Of a DNA stretch of 64,000 nt, positions 8,740 to 17,569 are shown one piece after another; position 1 is the first letter of the stretch; every line of letters starts with the position of its first letter. Below the pieces are notes generated by a model, which ran no database searches, was not told the origin of the DNA, and saw only the letters and a program-made list of their open reading frames with translations. The DNA is from SIG603 sp963621245 (GTDB lineage: Bacteria; Bacillota; Clostridia; Oscillospirales; Acutalibacteraceae), in contig CAVFCW010000001.1 of assembly GCA_963621245.1 (NCBI GenBank), positions 563,903 through 627,902 on the forward strand, written 5' to 3'. Position numbers and translations under genes: made by a program.

Positions 8740-9745
8740 TCTTGTCACCTCTTTCTTCGGCACTTGGGCAGTCAGGATGTAAGAGCCAGCATGTAGCCTC
8801 GTGGATACCGTCTATCTTGTAGGTATCGGGCTGTGCCTCATGACAAATCTGCATGCATCTCTCGCATCTTGCGCCGAATCCGCATCCCTTGGGCGGGTTG
8901 AGAAGGTCGGGCGGAGTACCCGGAATAGATGTAAGTCTTTCCTTCTTTGTAGCGTCGGCTGACGGAAGAGAAGCAAGAAGTGCCTTTGTGTACGGATGAG
9001 TCGGGTTGTAGAAAATATCTCTTACAGTACCTGTCTCTACTATCTTACCGGCATACATAACAGCAACACGGTCTGCAACCTGAGCAACAACACCGAGGTC
9101 ATGTGTAACGAGGATGATAGCTGTGTTTGTTCTCTCTTTGATCTCAAGCATAAGATCCATGATCTGAGCCTGAATTGTAACGTCAAGAGCTGTTGTCGGC
9201 TCATCGGCGATGAGGAGCTTCGGCTCGCAGCAAAGTGCCATAGCGATCATGGCTCTCTGTCTCATACCACCGGAGAACTCGTGCGGATACTGCTGAGCAC
9301 GCTCTTCCGCATTCGGAATATTAACAAGCTTCAAATACTTGATAGCTTCATCGTGAGCTTCTTTTGAGGAGAGATGTCTGTGGTGCTTGATAGCCTCGAC
9401 AATCTGCTTACCGACTTTCATGGTCGGGTTAAGGCATGTCATCGGATCCTGGAAGATCATAGCGACTTCCTTACCACGGATGGACTGCATCTCTTTTTCG
9501 CTTGCGGCAACGATGTCGTGCTCGTCAAGCTGAATGCTACCGGAAACGATTTTTCCGGGTGGCATCGGGTTAAGCTTCATGATGGTCTGGCAAGAAACGG
9601 ATTTACCGCAACCGGACTCACCAACGATAGCGAGAACTTCGCCTTCGTTTACATGGAACGTGACACCACGAACAGACTGAACCTCGCCTGCATAGGTATC
9701 AAAGGAGAAGTGAAGATCTTTAACGTCAACAACTGTTTTAGCCAT
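8732..9745 (-). CDS. oppD: Oligopeptide ABC transporter ATP-binding protein OppD
   Basis: 337 residues. Walker A GESGCGKSV, Q-loop FQDPMTCLNP, signature SGGMRQR, Walker B LLIADEPTTALD, then the OppD/F C-terminal domain (GCGFGARCERCMQICHEAQP) with its conserved Cys. Starts 21 bases after oppC and overlaps oppF. Forms the ATPase heterodimer with OppF on the cytoplasmic face of the peptide importer. Confidence 0.95.
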   Translation of the reverse strand: MAKTVVDVKDLHFSFDTYAGEVQSVRGVTFHVNEGEVLAIVGESGCGKSVSCQTIMKLNPMPPGKIVSGSIQLDEHDIVAASEKEMQSIRGKEVAMIFQDPMTCLNPTMKVGKQIVEAIKHHRHLSSKEAHDEAIKYLKLVNIPNAEERAQQYPHEFSGGMRQRAMIAMALCCEPKLLIADEPTTALDVTIQAQIMDLMLEIKERTNTAIILVTHDLGVVAQVADRVAVMYAGKIVETGTVRDIFYNPTHPYTKALLASLPSADATKKERLTSIPGTPPDLLNPPKGCGFGARCERCMQICHEAQPDTYKIDGIHEATCWLLHPDCPSAEERGDKNA

Positions 9746-9766
9746 AATTTTATCCTTCTCCTTTCA

Positions 9767-10729
9767 TTATCTTCTGAGCTTAGGATCGAATGCGTCACGA
9801 AGTCCGTCACCGAGAAGGTTGAAGGAAAGCATTGTAAGACAGATAGCTGCAGCGGGAACAACGAGCTGGAGCGGATATGTCTGGAATGCCTGCTGACCTG
9901 CCTGAGCAAGAGTACCCCAAGAGGAAAGCGGAACCGGAACGCCGAGTCCTAAGTATGAGAGCCAAGCTTCTGTGAAGATTGCGCTCGGAATTGCAAGTGT
10001 TACGTTGATGATAACAACAGAGAGTGTGTTCGGAACGAGGTGCTTTGCAATGATTCTGCCTGCACTGCCGCCCATTGCCTGAGCTGCAATAACGAACTCC
10101 TGCTCTTTAAGCTGAATGATCTGACCACGAACAAGTCGAGCCATACCGGTCCAACCCGTAACGGCGTAGGCAATAACGATTGTCCAAAGACCTGCGGGAA
10201 GAACCATCATCAAAAGAACGATAATGATAAGGTAAGGAATACCGTTGATAACTTCAACGATTCTCATCATGATGTTATCAACTGCGCCTCCGAAGTAACC
10301 GGAGATACCGCCGTAGATAATACCAACGATGAAGTTAATGAAAACTGCTGCAAACGCAATGAAAAGGGAAACTCTACCACCCTCCCAAACTCTCGTGAAC
10401 AGGTCACGTCCGAGTGTATCTGTTCCGAAAACATGGTGATGAACTTCAGGATTTCCTTCGGCGTCTGTAAGAACATTACATTCTGTCCATACGCCTGCGT
10501 TAACGTGTGCGTAGTGCTGCTCTCTGCCCTCAAAGGGAGAGAAAAGCGGAATGATAAGCGAGCCGAGAATCATGAGAATGATAATAGCCGCACAAACAAT
10601 TGCAACCTTGTTCTTCATGAATCTGCCCATAGCGTCACGGAAGAACGTTGTGCTCGGTCTTGAAATACCTTCGCGGTTTTCCGGGTCAGGGCCGACCCAC
10701 TGGAATTTACTCTTAGCGATATTTTCCAT
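9767..10729 (-). CDS. oppC: Oligopeptide ABC transporter permease OppC
   Basis: 320 residues with the OppC N-terminal cytoplasmic segment and TM1 (KNKVAIVCAAIIILMILGS), a periplasmic-type loop (HVFGTDTLGRDLFTRV, a hallmark of OppC/DppC), then five membrane segments with the EAA loop EFVIAAQAMGGSAGRII contacting the ATPases. The start overlaps the oppB stop by one base. Cytoplasmic membrane; forms the peptide channel with OppB. Confidence 0.95.
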   Translation of the reverse strand: MENIAKSKFQWVGPDPENREGISRPSTTFFRDAMGRFMKNKVAIVCAAIIILMILGSLIIPLFSPFEGREQHYAHVNAGVWTECNVLTDAEGNPEVHHHVFGTDTLGRDLFTRVWEGGRVSLFIAFAAVFINFIVGIIYGGISGYFGGAVDNIMMRIVEVINGIPYLIIIVLLMMVLPAGLWTIVIAYAVTGWTGMARLVRGQIIQLKEQEFVIAAQAMGGSAGRIIAKHLVPNTLSVVIINVTLAIPSAIFTEAWLSYLGLGVPVPLSSWGTLAQAGQQAFQTYPLQLVVPAAAICLTMLSFNLLGDGLRDAFDPKLRR

Positions 10730-11673
10730 TATTTGGATCCTCCCGATACTTTTACTCTCGGATCGATTAAGCCGTATACAAGGTCAACAACGAGGTTACA
10801 GAGAATGAGGAAGGTACCGTAGAAAATTGTTGTACCCATAATCATGGTGTAGTTAACCTGCTGAATGCTTGTAACGAAAGATTTACCCATACCGGGAACC
10901 GAGAAGATAGACTCAACAACGAATCCACCTGTCAGGATACCTGCGGTTGTAGGTCCGAGGATTGTAACAACAGGAAGAATAGCGTTTCTTACGCCGTGCT
11001 TCCAAATGATAGCTGCCTGTGAAAGACCCTTAGCCTTAGCTGTCTTGATGTAATCAGAACCAAGGACATCAAGCATGCTTGTACGCATAAGACGTGAGAC
11101 CGAAGCGATGGTACCGAAGCCCATTGCGATAACCGGCAAAATCTTGCAGTTCCAAGAGTTCCAACCGGTGATCGGGAAGAACTTAACTCCCGTCCATTGG
11201 TAAAGCTTAAGGCCGAAGAAATACTGCAGAAGCGCCGCAACGATGAACGAAGGAACCGAAACACCGAGCAAGGCTATCAGCATACATATCGAATCCCACA
11301 CCGTACCTCGCTTAACTGCGGCGAGAATACCGATTAAGATACCGACGATAACAGCGAAGATAAGAGCTCTGATACCGAGGTCAAAAGAAACCGGGAAGGT
11401 TGTGAGAAGTTTGTCCGTTACGGAACGGTTGTCGTCAAGGGAAACACCAAAGTCACCGTGGAGAACGTTACCTACATAGAGGATATACTGCTCGTAAACG
11501 GGCTTATCCAATCCGTACTTTGCTTTCATACTTGCCATAACTGCGTCAGGAATTTTCTTTTCACCTGTGAACGGGTCACCGGGAAGAAGCTGCATCATGA
11601 AGAAAGTAAGTGTGATGAGAACAAAAACGGTTACAATAGTGTAAGCGATTCTCTTCAAGAAATACTTGAACAT
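10729..11673 (-). CDS. oppB: Oligopeptide ABC transporter permease OppB
   Basis: 314 residues with six predicted membrane segments. Has the OppB N-terminus (FKYFLKRIAYTIVTVFVLI, LPGDPF), the EAA loop (DYIKTAKAKGLSQAAIIWKH) and the conserved GGFVVESIFSVPGMG. AGGAGG nine bases before the ATG gives a strong start. First gene of BCDF, but separated by 983 bases from the binding-protein gene; that gap holds two promoters and three terminator-like hairpins, so permease and binding-protein levels are probably set separately. Confidence 0.95.
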   Translation of the reverse strand: MFKYFLKRIAYTIVTVFVLITLTFFMMQLLPGDPFTGEKKIPDAVMASMKAKYGLDKPVYEQYILYVGNVLHGDFGVSLDDNRSVTDKLLTTFPVSFDLGIRALIFAVIVGILIGILAAVKRGTVWDSICMLIALLGVSVPSFIVAALLQYFFGLKLYQWTGVKFFPITGWNSWNCKILPVIAMGFGTIASVSRLMRTSMLDVLGSDYIKTAKAKGLSQAAIIWKHGVRNAILPVVTILGPTTAGILTGGFVVESIFSVPGMGKSFVTSIQQVNYTMIMGTTIFYGTFLILCNLVVDLVYGLIDPRVKVSGGSK

Positions 11674-11718
11674 TTGGGGTTGTCCTCCTCTCCTATAATT
11701 TTTATTTTTTATTTAGAT

Positions 11719-11774
11719 ATCCGACCGATTGTCTGGGGTTCTTCTTATTTACATACACAGCGTTTTGGTCGGAT
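11719..11774 (-). promoter_or_regulatory. Inverted repeat in the oppB leader
   Basis: Arms ATCCGACC (11719-11726) and GGTCGGAT (11767-11774) are perfectly complementary across a 40-base loop, just upstream of the oppB ribosome-binding site. In RNA this would close a large hairpin in the leader; role unknown. Confidence 0.45.
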
Positions 11775-11807
11775 TATTCTACAGACTAATTGTTCAATTG
11801 ATTAAGC

Positions 11808-11859
11808 ATAAAAAAATAAGTGCCGGCTAGGTCAGTTAAAACCGTACCGCCTTTGGCAC
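11808..11859 (-). terminator. Terminator-like hairpin inside the oppB leader
   Basis: Long stem (outer GTGCC/GGCAC, continuing through GGC/GCC and CGGTT/AACTG with small bulges) followed on the minus strand by TTATTTTTTT. It lies between the promoter at 11978-12006 and oppB, so it either attenuates oppB or ends a separate short RNA. Confidence 0.65.
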
Positions 11860-11977
11860 AAAAAGTAAGTTATCGTATTTTGATATACTAAATCAACCGA
11901 CAAGAGAAACGAACTTTAAGACGTCAAATCATTGAATTAAATGAAATACCTTTTAACTTAAAATTCATTGTGAGTTT

Positions 11978-12006
11978 ATTTTACAATAAAATATCTAAAT
12001 TTACAA
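11978..12006 (-). promoter_or_regulatory. Promoter upstream of oppB
   Basis: Minus strand TTGTAA (12001-12006), 17-base spacer, TAAAAT (11978-11983). Gives a leader of about 300 bases before oppB. Confidence 0.6.
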
Positions 12007-12362
12007 GAGTTGATTAATAGAAAATTCATAGTTTATATCGCCGGCTTTTTGTATGCCTTGTACATGGATTTCGATTGATTGTAAAAACGCACGGTTTTTT
12101 CGGCAATTTCAGCATATTTTAACAGCCTTATTTCTGAAAAAGCCCACAAGTTTAACCTATGGTCATAGTGCATATTTCATAAATCGGTATGTGCTCAAAT
12201 GCACTTTTGTTTTCGTACACGGAGCATTTCCCAGTATTTAACTGTGCTTTTTCGGTTTTGCAGAAAAGCTTTTGCTTTTTTGCAAGAGAAGTTAAACTCA
12301 ATTCATAAAATTGACCGCTGTAACATTTCTTTCGGACTTTGGCTTGAGTTTACCCTCACAAC
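12007..12362. other. Non-coding AT-rich stretch
   Basis: No open frame here has a ribosome-binding site or a recognisable product. I see no convincing promoter or RNA structure within this part. Confidence 0.5.
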
Positions 12363-12540
12363 GAAAAAATCCCCGGCGTAAACCGAGGATCTTTCCGACT
12401 ATATCTATATTACAAATCAGGGGGTGAGACGTAAGCTTTGTTATGTGTCTCTCTTGAAGACATCTATATAATAACGGTAAAATATTAAGATTTTTTTAAT
12501 TTCTTGAGAAAATTATAAAAAACTTATGTGAAGTCTGTGT
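12363..12540 (-). ncRNA. Candidate small RNA between oppA and oppB
   Basis: A sigma-A promoter (12547-12575) fires into a gene-free ~175 bases that end in an 8-bp stem (ATCCTCGG/CCGGGGAT in RNA, 12369-12390) followed by TTTTTT. Inside, GAGAC and GTCTC arms (about 12425-12452) can form a hairpin. No ribosome-binding site or frame is seen. It could be a stand-alone sRNA or an attenuated long leader of oppB; it matches no RNA family I recognise. Confidence 0.45.
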
Positions 12541-12546
12541 GAAAAT

Positions 12547-12575
12547 ATTATAACATTTCAAAATAATTTTTTCAA
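12547..12575 (-). promoter_or_regulatory. Promoter just downstream of oppA
   Basis: Minus strand TTGAAA (12570-12575), 17-base spacer, TATAAT (12547-12552); starts immediately after the oppA terminator. Confidence 0.7.
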
Positions 12576-12613
12576 GGAAAAACACCGACGGGCTCCACCG
12601 AAGTGAAGCCCGT
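12574..12613 (-). terminator. Terminator after the first oppA
   Basis: 11-bp stem ACGGGCTTCAC/GTGGAGCCCGT closed by a stable TTCG tetraloop, followed by a T-rich tract on the minus strand. Confidence 0.85.
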
Positions 12614-12656
12614 AAGTGAAACCACTATTATATCTCAAGGATTACTTGTTATCTGA

Positions 12657-14450
12657 TTATTTGATGGTTGCGTACTTGAAGTTGTAAGCATTCCATGCAG
12701 AGTAGTTGTAACCGCCTGTGATCTTCTCGCTGACTGCGTAAGCGTTAGCAGAAACGAAGATTACGGAAATCGGGCACTCATCATAGAGAATCTCTTCGCA
12801 ACGTGTGAAGTCGTCTATACGAGCCTCGGCATCTGTGTTAACCTGAGCGTCAGCAATAAGAGCGTCGTACTCATCGTTAGCATAACCGGAAGAGTTATTA
12901 CCGGATGTGGAAGCAAAGAGGTCGAAGAATGTCATAGGATCGTTGTAGTCAGCACCCCAACCGCTGATGTCCATGACGTAGTTGCCGTTCTGTCTCTCAG
13001 CAGCCTGAGCCTTTGTCTGCATCGGTGTAACTGTGCACTCGATGCCGAGAACATCTCTGATAGCTTCCTGTATGAATGCTGCCTGGTTCATTGAAAGGTC
13101 TGAATCTGAGCAGTGAATATCGAGGTGAGCGGAAAGGTCGTCCTTTGTGCATCCGAGCTCCTCAAGAGCCTTCTCGAGGTAAGCGTTAGCTGCCTCTGCG
13201 TCTGCTGTCTGAGCTCTGAGGTAACCGTCCTCAGCGTAGCCGTCTTCCTTAAGCTTTGTGAGAGCCTGCTCGGCAAAGCTTGTGCCGTTAGCAAGAACTG
13301 AAGGCGGGCAGAATGTGTTTGCGGGGCTTGAAGAGTCCTTCATGATAGCTGCAACGAAGTCTGTTCTTGAGTAGCAGGAATCGATAGCTTTTCTGAGGTT
13401 AACGTTTGAGAGATACTGGTCGTTGCAGTTGAAACGAACCCAGAGGTCACGTGCCTGTGAATAGGACTGAACCGGATAGCCTTCGGACTCAAGGAGAGAA
13501 GCCTGGTCGCCTGTGAGGTCGATGAGGTCGATCTCGCCGGCCTTGAAGGAGTTGAGCTTAGTATCGGACTGAGTGAGAATCTTGAATGTTACGTTCTCAA
13601 CAGAAACCTTGTCTGCATCGAAGTAGTTGGGATTCTTCTTCATAACGAGCTCGGAATCGTGTGTCCAAGACTCGAGTGTATAAGCGCCGCTTGTGCAGAA
13701 GTACTCAGGAGCCATGTTGTAATACTCCTGACCACCGATTTCATTATAGAACTTTTCGTTGATCGGGTCAAGAGAGTGGAAACCGAACATGTCAAGTGCG
13801 TACGGTGTCGGGTTCTCAAGTGTAACCTCGAGAGTGTAATCATCAAGAACCTTAACGCCAACGTCTTCCCAATCGCACTCGCCGTTGTAGAACTTGTAGC
13901 CGTTCTTAACGAGGTTGTAGCAGAAGTAAGCGTACTCTGAACCTGTGTCAGGAGTCATGAGGGTCTTCCATGCGAATGCATAGTCGGAAGCTACAATCGG
14001 GTCACCGTTGGACCACTTTGCGTCCTCACGAAGGTGGAATGTGTATGTGAGAGTGTCATCGGAAATATCCCATGACTCTGCGCCTGCAGGAACTGCGGTA
14101 TCGTCGTCACCTGTCATTGTAAGGCCGACATTGAGGAAGCCGAGCATCTTGAACTCTTCGCCGTAAGTAGCCTCAAGAGTGGACATGCTTGTGGGCTCCA
14201 TTGTTACATAGAATGTAAGGCTGTCATCGCCGGGTGTTCCGGGATAAAGGCCTGTTGCTGCTGTGTCTGATGTGGAAGCTTCGCTTGAAGCGTCTGAAGC
14301 TTCGCTGCTGTCCTCAGAAGACGCTGCTGCGCTTGACTCATCCGTGGTTGATGATGAGCTTGAGCTTGAACTTGAGCTCGAGCAGCCTGCAAATGAACTT
14401 GCAGCCATTGTCAGTGCGAGGGCAAAAGCAAGAATTTTCTTTACTTTCAT
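12657..14450 (-). CDS. oppA: Oligopeptide-binding lipoprotein OppA (copy 1)
   Basis: 597 residues. Lipoprotein signal peptide ends in SSFAG-Cys23, followed by a ~50-residue Ser/Ala/Glu/Asp-rich linker (nine consecutive Ser). The SBP family 5 body then shows LHLREDAKWSNGDPIVASDYAFAWKT-type and LRKAIDSCYSRTDF-type motifs. It is anchored on the outer membrane face and hands peptides to OppBC. GGAGG precedes the ATG. A promoter at 14521-14549 gives it its own transcript, separate from the upstream paralog. Confidence 0.93.
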   Translation of the reverse strand: MKVKKILAFALALTMAASSFAGCSSSSSSSSSSSTTDESSAAASSEDSSEASDASSEASTSDTAATGLYPGTPGDDSLTFYVTMEPTSMSTLEATYGEEFKMLGFLNVGLTMTGDDDTAVPAGAESWDISDDTLTYTFHLREDAKWSNGDPIVASDYAFAWKTLMTPDTGSEYAYFCYNLVKNGYKFYNGECDWEDVGVKVLDDYTLEVTLENPTPYALDMFGFHSLDPINEKFYNEIGGQEYYNMAPEYFCTSGAYTLESWTHDSELVMKKNPNYFDADKVSVENVTFKILTQSDTKLNSFKAGEIDLIDLTGDQASLLESEGYPVQSYSQARDLWVRFNCNDQYLSNVNLRKAIDSCYSRTDFVAAIMKDSSSPANTFCPPSVLANGTSFAEQALTKLKEDGYAEDGYLRAQTADAEAANAYLEKALEELGCTKDDLSAHLDIHCSDSDLSMNQAAFIQEAIRDVLGIECTVTPMQTKAQAAERQNGNYVMDISGWGADYNDPMTFFDLFASTSGNNSSGYANDEYDALIADAQVNTDAEARIDDFTRCEEILYDECPISVIFVSANAYAVSEKITGGYNYSAWNAYNFKYATIK

Positions 14451-14520
14451 CTTTCTTTCCTCCGATTTAATATGTAGTTAGGGAAAATGAATTTTTGTGG
14501 GGGTTAAAATTCATATTTGT

Positions 14521-14549
14521 ATTGTATGCTAACTTTAAGCAAAAATCAA
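14521..14549 (-). promoter_or_regulatory. Promoter of oppA copy 1
   Basis: Minus strand TTGATT (14544-14549), exact 17-base spacer, TACAAT (14521-14526). Confidence 0.7.
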
Positions 14550-14800
14550 GTTAAAATATTAAATTATTTCATTTTTATATATTTGTATATAAATTTGATA
14601 TTTTCGTCCGATATTTCAACATATTGCACAAAGCTTTTTAATTTAATAAAGCGCCCGTTTATATCGTTATAACCCACCTAAATAATATGCTATCTGCAAT
14701 AATTGAATTTCAAATTTCATTTTATCAACTGCAGCACCAACATGCTGACTGAAAATTTTCATTTTCTTTCAATATTTTTCTCGGCAATTCTTCAAAAAGC

Positions 14801-14844
14801 AAAAAGGAAGGAACTGCACCCGCTACGGAAACAGTCCCTTTCCC
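14801..14844 (-). terminator. Terminator after oppA copy 2
   Basis: Imperfect stem (14806-14816 with 14832-14843, core GGGACTG/CAGTTCC) followed on the minus strand by TTTTTGCTTTTT. Confidence 0.7.
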
Positions 14845-14898
14845 AAAATCTATATCTTTTTGTAATTGTACTCAGAGATACTTTTTAAATCAGACAAA

Positions 14899-16659
14899 TT
14901 ACTTAACAGTAGCAAATCTGAAGTTGTTCTGCCATGTGTTGAGCTGGTATCCGCCTGTAACCTTATCGGAAACAGCGTAGGAAGAAGCTCTCCAGTAGAA
15001 TGTGGAGATCGGAACCTCATCGGCAATGATCTTCTCGCACTCGTAGAAGTCCTTCTGACGAGCCTCTGTGTCGAGGTTTGTTCTTGCGTCTGCGAGCAAT
15101 GCATCGTACTCATCACTTGCCCAACCTGTCGGGTTGTTACCGGAATCGGACTCCCAGAGGTCGTACCAAGTCATAGGATCGTTGTAGTCGCCGCCCCAAC
15201 CGGAGAAGTCGAGGATGAAGTTACCGTTGCCTCTCTCGGCAGAGAGAGCCTTTGTTGTCATGGAGTTAACAGTGATCTCGAATCCGAGGACGGATCTGAT
15301 AGCTTCCTGAATGAAAGCAGCTGTGTTGATAGCAGTGTCGGAATCACCGACGTTCATTGTAACATGAGCGGAGAGATCGTCAACTGTGCAATTAAGCTCT
15401 TCAAGAGCCTTTGCAAAGTACTCCTTAGCCTTCTCTACATCTGCGTCTGCACTTCTGAGCTCGCCGATCTCGGCTGTCATCTCTTCTGTGTAGGAACCGC
15501 CGTCAAAGCCGGAAACAGGAGTAGGAACGAACATAACAGCAGGCTCGGAAGCGTCCTTAAGAACAGCGTTGATGTAGTCTGTTCTTGAGAAGCAGAGGTC
15601 GATAGCCTTTCTGAGGTTAACATTGGACATATACTCGTCCTTTGTGTTGTAGAGCATGTGGTACTCTGTCTGCTCGATGAAGTCAACTGTCTCAAAGCCC
15701 TCGTTCTTGAGCTCTGTAGCCTGATCGCCTGTGAGGGCGATAACGTCAACCTCACCTGCCTTGAAGGCATTGAGTCTTGTGTCGGAAGTTGTGTACATCT
15801 TCCAGATGAGTGTATCGAGAGAAACCTTGTCTGCATCGAAGTAGTCAGGGTTCTTTTTCATAACCATCTCGGAATCGTGTGTCCAAGAATCGAGGACATA
15901 CGGGCCGCAAGAGATTGTGTACTCAGGCTCCATGAAGTAGTTGTCTGCGCCAACCTCGTTGTAGAACTCCTCGTTGACCGGCATAAGTGTGCCGAATGTC
16001 ATAAGAGAGAGGAAGTAAGGTACGGGGCCTGCAAGCTTAACCTCGAGGGTATAATCGTCAACAACCTTTACGCCGACATCTTCCCAATCGCACTCGCCGT
16101 TGTAGAACTTGTAGCCGTTCTCGATGTTAGCTGTGTTGTAAAGGAAGTAAGCGTACTCTGTACCTGTATCTGCTGTCATAGCCATCTTCCAAGCAAATGC
16201 AAAGTCGTTAGCTGTAACGGGAGTGCCGTTGGACCACTTAACATCGTTGCGAAGGTGGAATGTGTATGTGAGCTGATCATCGGAAATATCCCAAGACTCA
16301 GCAACGCCGGGGCCCGGGTTGTTGTCTTCGTCATAGGAGCAAAGACCGGTAAGAAGGCAGTTCATAACTTTGAAGTCTGCGCTGTATGTACCGGAGAGAG
16401 AGTTGATGGAAGTAGGCTCCATCTGAAGATCGAGTGTGAGGGAATTCTCACCTGTTGTGCCGGGATAAAGACCTGAACCTGTTGATGTGCTTGCTTCGCC
16501 AGCCTCAGAGGAATCTGCCTCAGTTGACTCTGCGGAATCGGCTGCAGAAGAATCTGCGGACTCCGAAGAAGAGGAAGAAGAGCTTGAGGAGCAGCCTACA
16601 AGGCTTGTGGAAGCCATTGCGACAGCGAGAGCAAGAGCGAGAAGCTTCTTAAACTTCAT
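14899..16659 (-). CDS. oppA: Oligopeptide-binding lipoprotein OppA (copy 2)
   Basis: 586 residues from the ATG at 16659 (GGAGG eight bases upstream); the open frame runs 24 codons further out but without a site. Signal peptide ends SLVG-Cys23, then a Ser/Glu/Ala linker. The SBP family 5 body closely parallels copy 1 (both share NGYKFYNGECDWEDVGVKV and a DLTGDQA/ALTGDQA segment), so the two are a tandem duplication. Divergence in the ligand-facing regions suggests a different peptide range with one shared BCDF permease. Own promoter and terminator. Confidence 0.93.
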   Translation of the reverse strand: MKFKKLLALALAVAMASTSLVGCSSSSSSSSSESADSSAADSAESTEADSSEAGEASTSTGSGLYPGTTGENSLTLDLQMEPTSINSLSGTYSADFKVMNCLLTGLCSYDEDNNPGPGVAESWDISDDQLTYTFHLRNDVKWSNGTPVTANDFAFAWKMAMTADTGTEYAYFLYNTANIENGYKFYNGECDWEDVGVKVVDDYTLEVKLAGPVPYFLSLMTFGTLMPVNEEFYNEVGADNYFMEPEYTISCGPYVLDSWTHDSEMVMKKNPDYFDADKVSLDTLIWKMYTTSDTRLNAFKAGEVDVIALTGDQATELKNEGFETVDFIEQTEYHMLYNTKDEYMSNVNLRKAIDLCFSRTDYINAVLKDASEPAVMFVPTPVSGFDGGSYTEEMTAEIGELRSADADVEKAKEYFAKALEELNCTVDDLSAHVTMNVGDSDTAINTAAFIQEAIRSVLGFEITVNSMTTKALSAERGNGNFILDFSGWGGDYNDPMTWYDLWESDSGNNPTGWASDEYDALLADARTNLDTEARQKDFYECEKIIADEVPISTFYWRASSYAVSDKVTGGYQLNTWQNNFRFATVK

Positions 16660-16775
16660 TTTTTTGTCCTCCAAAAATCTTTTGTATGTAGCGGGTAATG
16701 TAGTGTGTTTCCGAACCTTTCTTTCTTTCAAACCTTATAAAATGAATTTTTCTTCAAGAAATATTCGGTTTTTAA

Positions 16776-16804
16776 ATTATATATCACTGTTCACAATTTC
16801 GCAA
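16776..16804 (-). promoter_or_regulatory. Promoter of oppA copy 2
   Basis: Minus strand TTGCGA (16799-16804), 17-base spacer, TATAAT (16776-16781); leader of about 110 bases. Confidence 0.6.
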
Positions 16805-17162
16805 TATTATTTTATCTCAAAAGATGTAGAATTTATCACTTTATTTTTGTTGCAATTTACCAATTTAAAGTGCTTGGATGCAAAAATCGCACTTTTGCAA
16901 TTCATATTTAGCCCTGTTTTGACCTCGTATATGGTTATTTTTGACGAAAATTTGAATGTTATTATTTAATAATTTCATTCTCACAAGTGGCACACGAGTC
17001 TCACTTTAAGCGTGCAGACAAAATGCTTGACACCTTCGCCCGCTTTTCTTTGTGCGCAAGCTTAAATTTTTTCTTGATTTGTTATGGTTTAACACAAGCA
17101 TATCGCATAAATATTTATTCAGTTTTGTTTAAATCGGTTTGCAGGATATGAATTGAGACAAC
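16805..17162. other. Intergenic stretch without a visible gene
   Basis: AT-rich. One 7-bp inverted repeat (AAAGTGC near 16867 with GCACTTT near 16890) without a T-run. No frame with a ribosome-binding site and no clear promoter. Confidence 0.5.
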
Positions 17163-17194
17163 AAAAAGCGGAGAGCGCTCAAAACACTCTCCGC
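17163..17194 (-). terminator. Terminator of the DUF1858 gene
   Basis: Perfect 8-bp stem GCGGAGAG/CTCTCCGC (17168-17175, 17187-17194) followed by TTTTTG on the minus strand. Confidence 0.8.
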
Positions 17195-17216
17195 AAATTT
17201 TACTGCTTTTTATTAA

Positions 17217-17423
17217 TTACTCAGCCTTTGTAGCAAGATACTCCTCGATGCTCTTGAGAACCTCGTCAACATCGAGACCGTGAACCATGCAAGCCTCCTC
17301 GAGTGACTCGCCGATTGACGACGGGCATCCGACGCAGTGCATGCCTGCCTGCATAAGAACATAAGCAATTCCCATATCGTACTGGAGCATATCGCCCATT
17401 ACTGTTTCCTTTGTGATTGTCAT
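17217..17423 (-). CDS. DUF1858 domain protein (hybrid-cluster-protein-associated disulfide type)
   Basis: 68 residues, entirely one DUF1858 domain: TVMGDMLQYD at the N-terminus and the redox/metal motif HCVGCPSS around residue 30. This family is often fused to or encoded near hybrid cluster proteins or other redox enzymes and is presumed to act as a small redox-active or regulatory partner. AGGAGA seven bases before the ATG. It has its own promoter and terminator and no redox partner next to it, so its partner here is unknown. Confidence 0.85.
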   Translation of the reverse strand: MTITKETVMGDMLQYDMGIAYVLMQAGMHCVGCPSSIGESLEEACMVHGLDVDEVLKSIEEYLATKAE

Positions 17424-17506
17424 AGTTAATTCTCCTGACTTTTTATTTTTGAAGCTTTATTCTTTTTATTCCTCTTGTAAATTTTATCATTTACGACTTC
17501 CGTGAT

Positions 17507-17535
17507 ATTATACCAAATTAGTGTATATTAAGCAA
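17507..17535 (-). promoter_or_regulatory. Promoter of the DUF1858 gene
   Basis: Minus strand TTGCTT (17530-17535), 17-base spacer, TATAAT (17507-17512). Confidence 0.65.
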
Positions 17536-17569
17536 GAGTTATTTTTGAATACTTAAACCTCTGATTTAA

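Noticed and set aside
9374..10663. Long plus-strand open frames opposite oppC and oppD
   Set aside because: Shadows of the conserved ABC transporter genes; no ribosome-binding sites and Cys/Asn-rich nonsense composition.
12053..12381. Two short plus-strand open frames in the oppA-oppB gap
   Set aside because: No ribosome-binding site, low-complexity hydrophobic products, and strong minus-strand promoter/terminator signals in the same bases.
14204..14481. Open frames opposite the Ser-rich linker of oppA
   Set aside because: Low-complexity shadows of the serine/alanine codon repeats on the coding strand.
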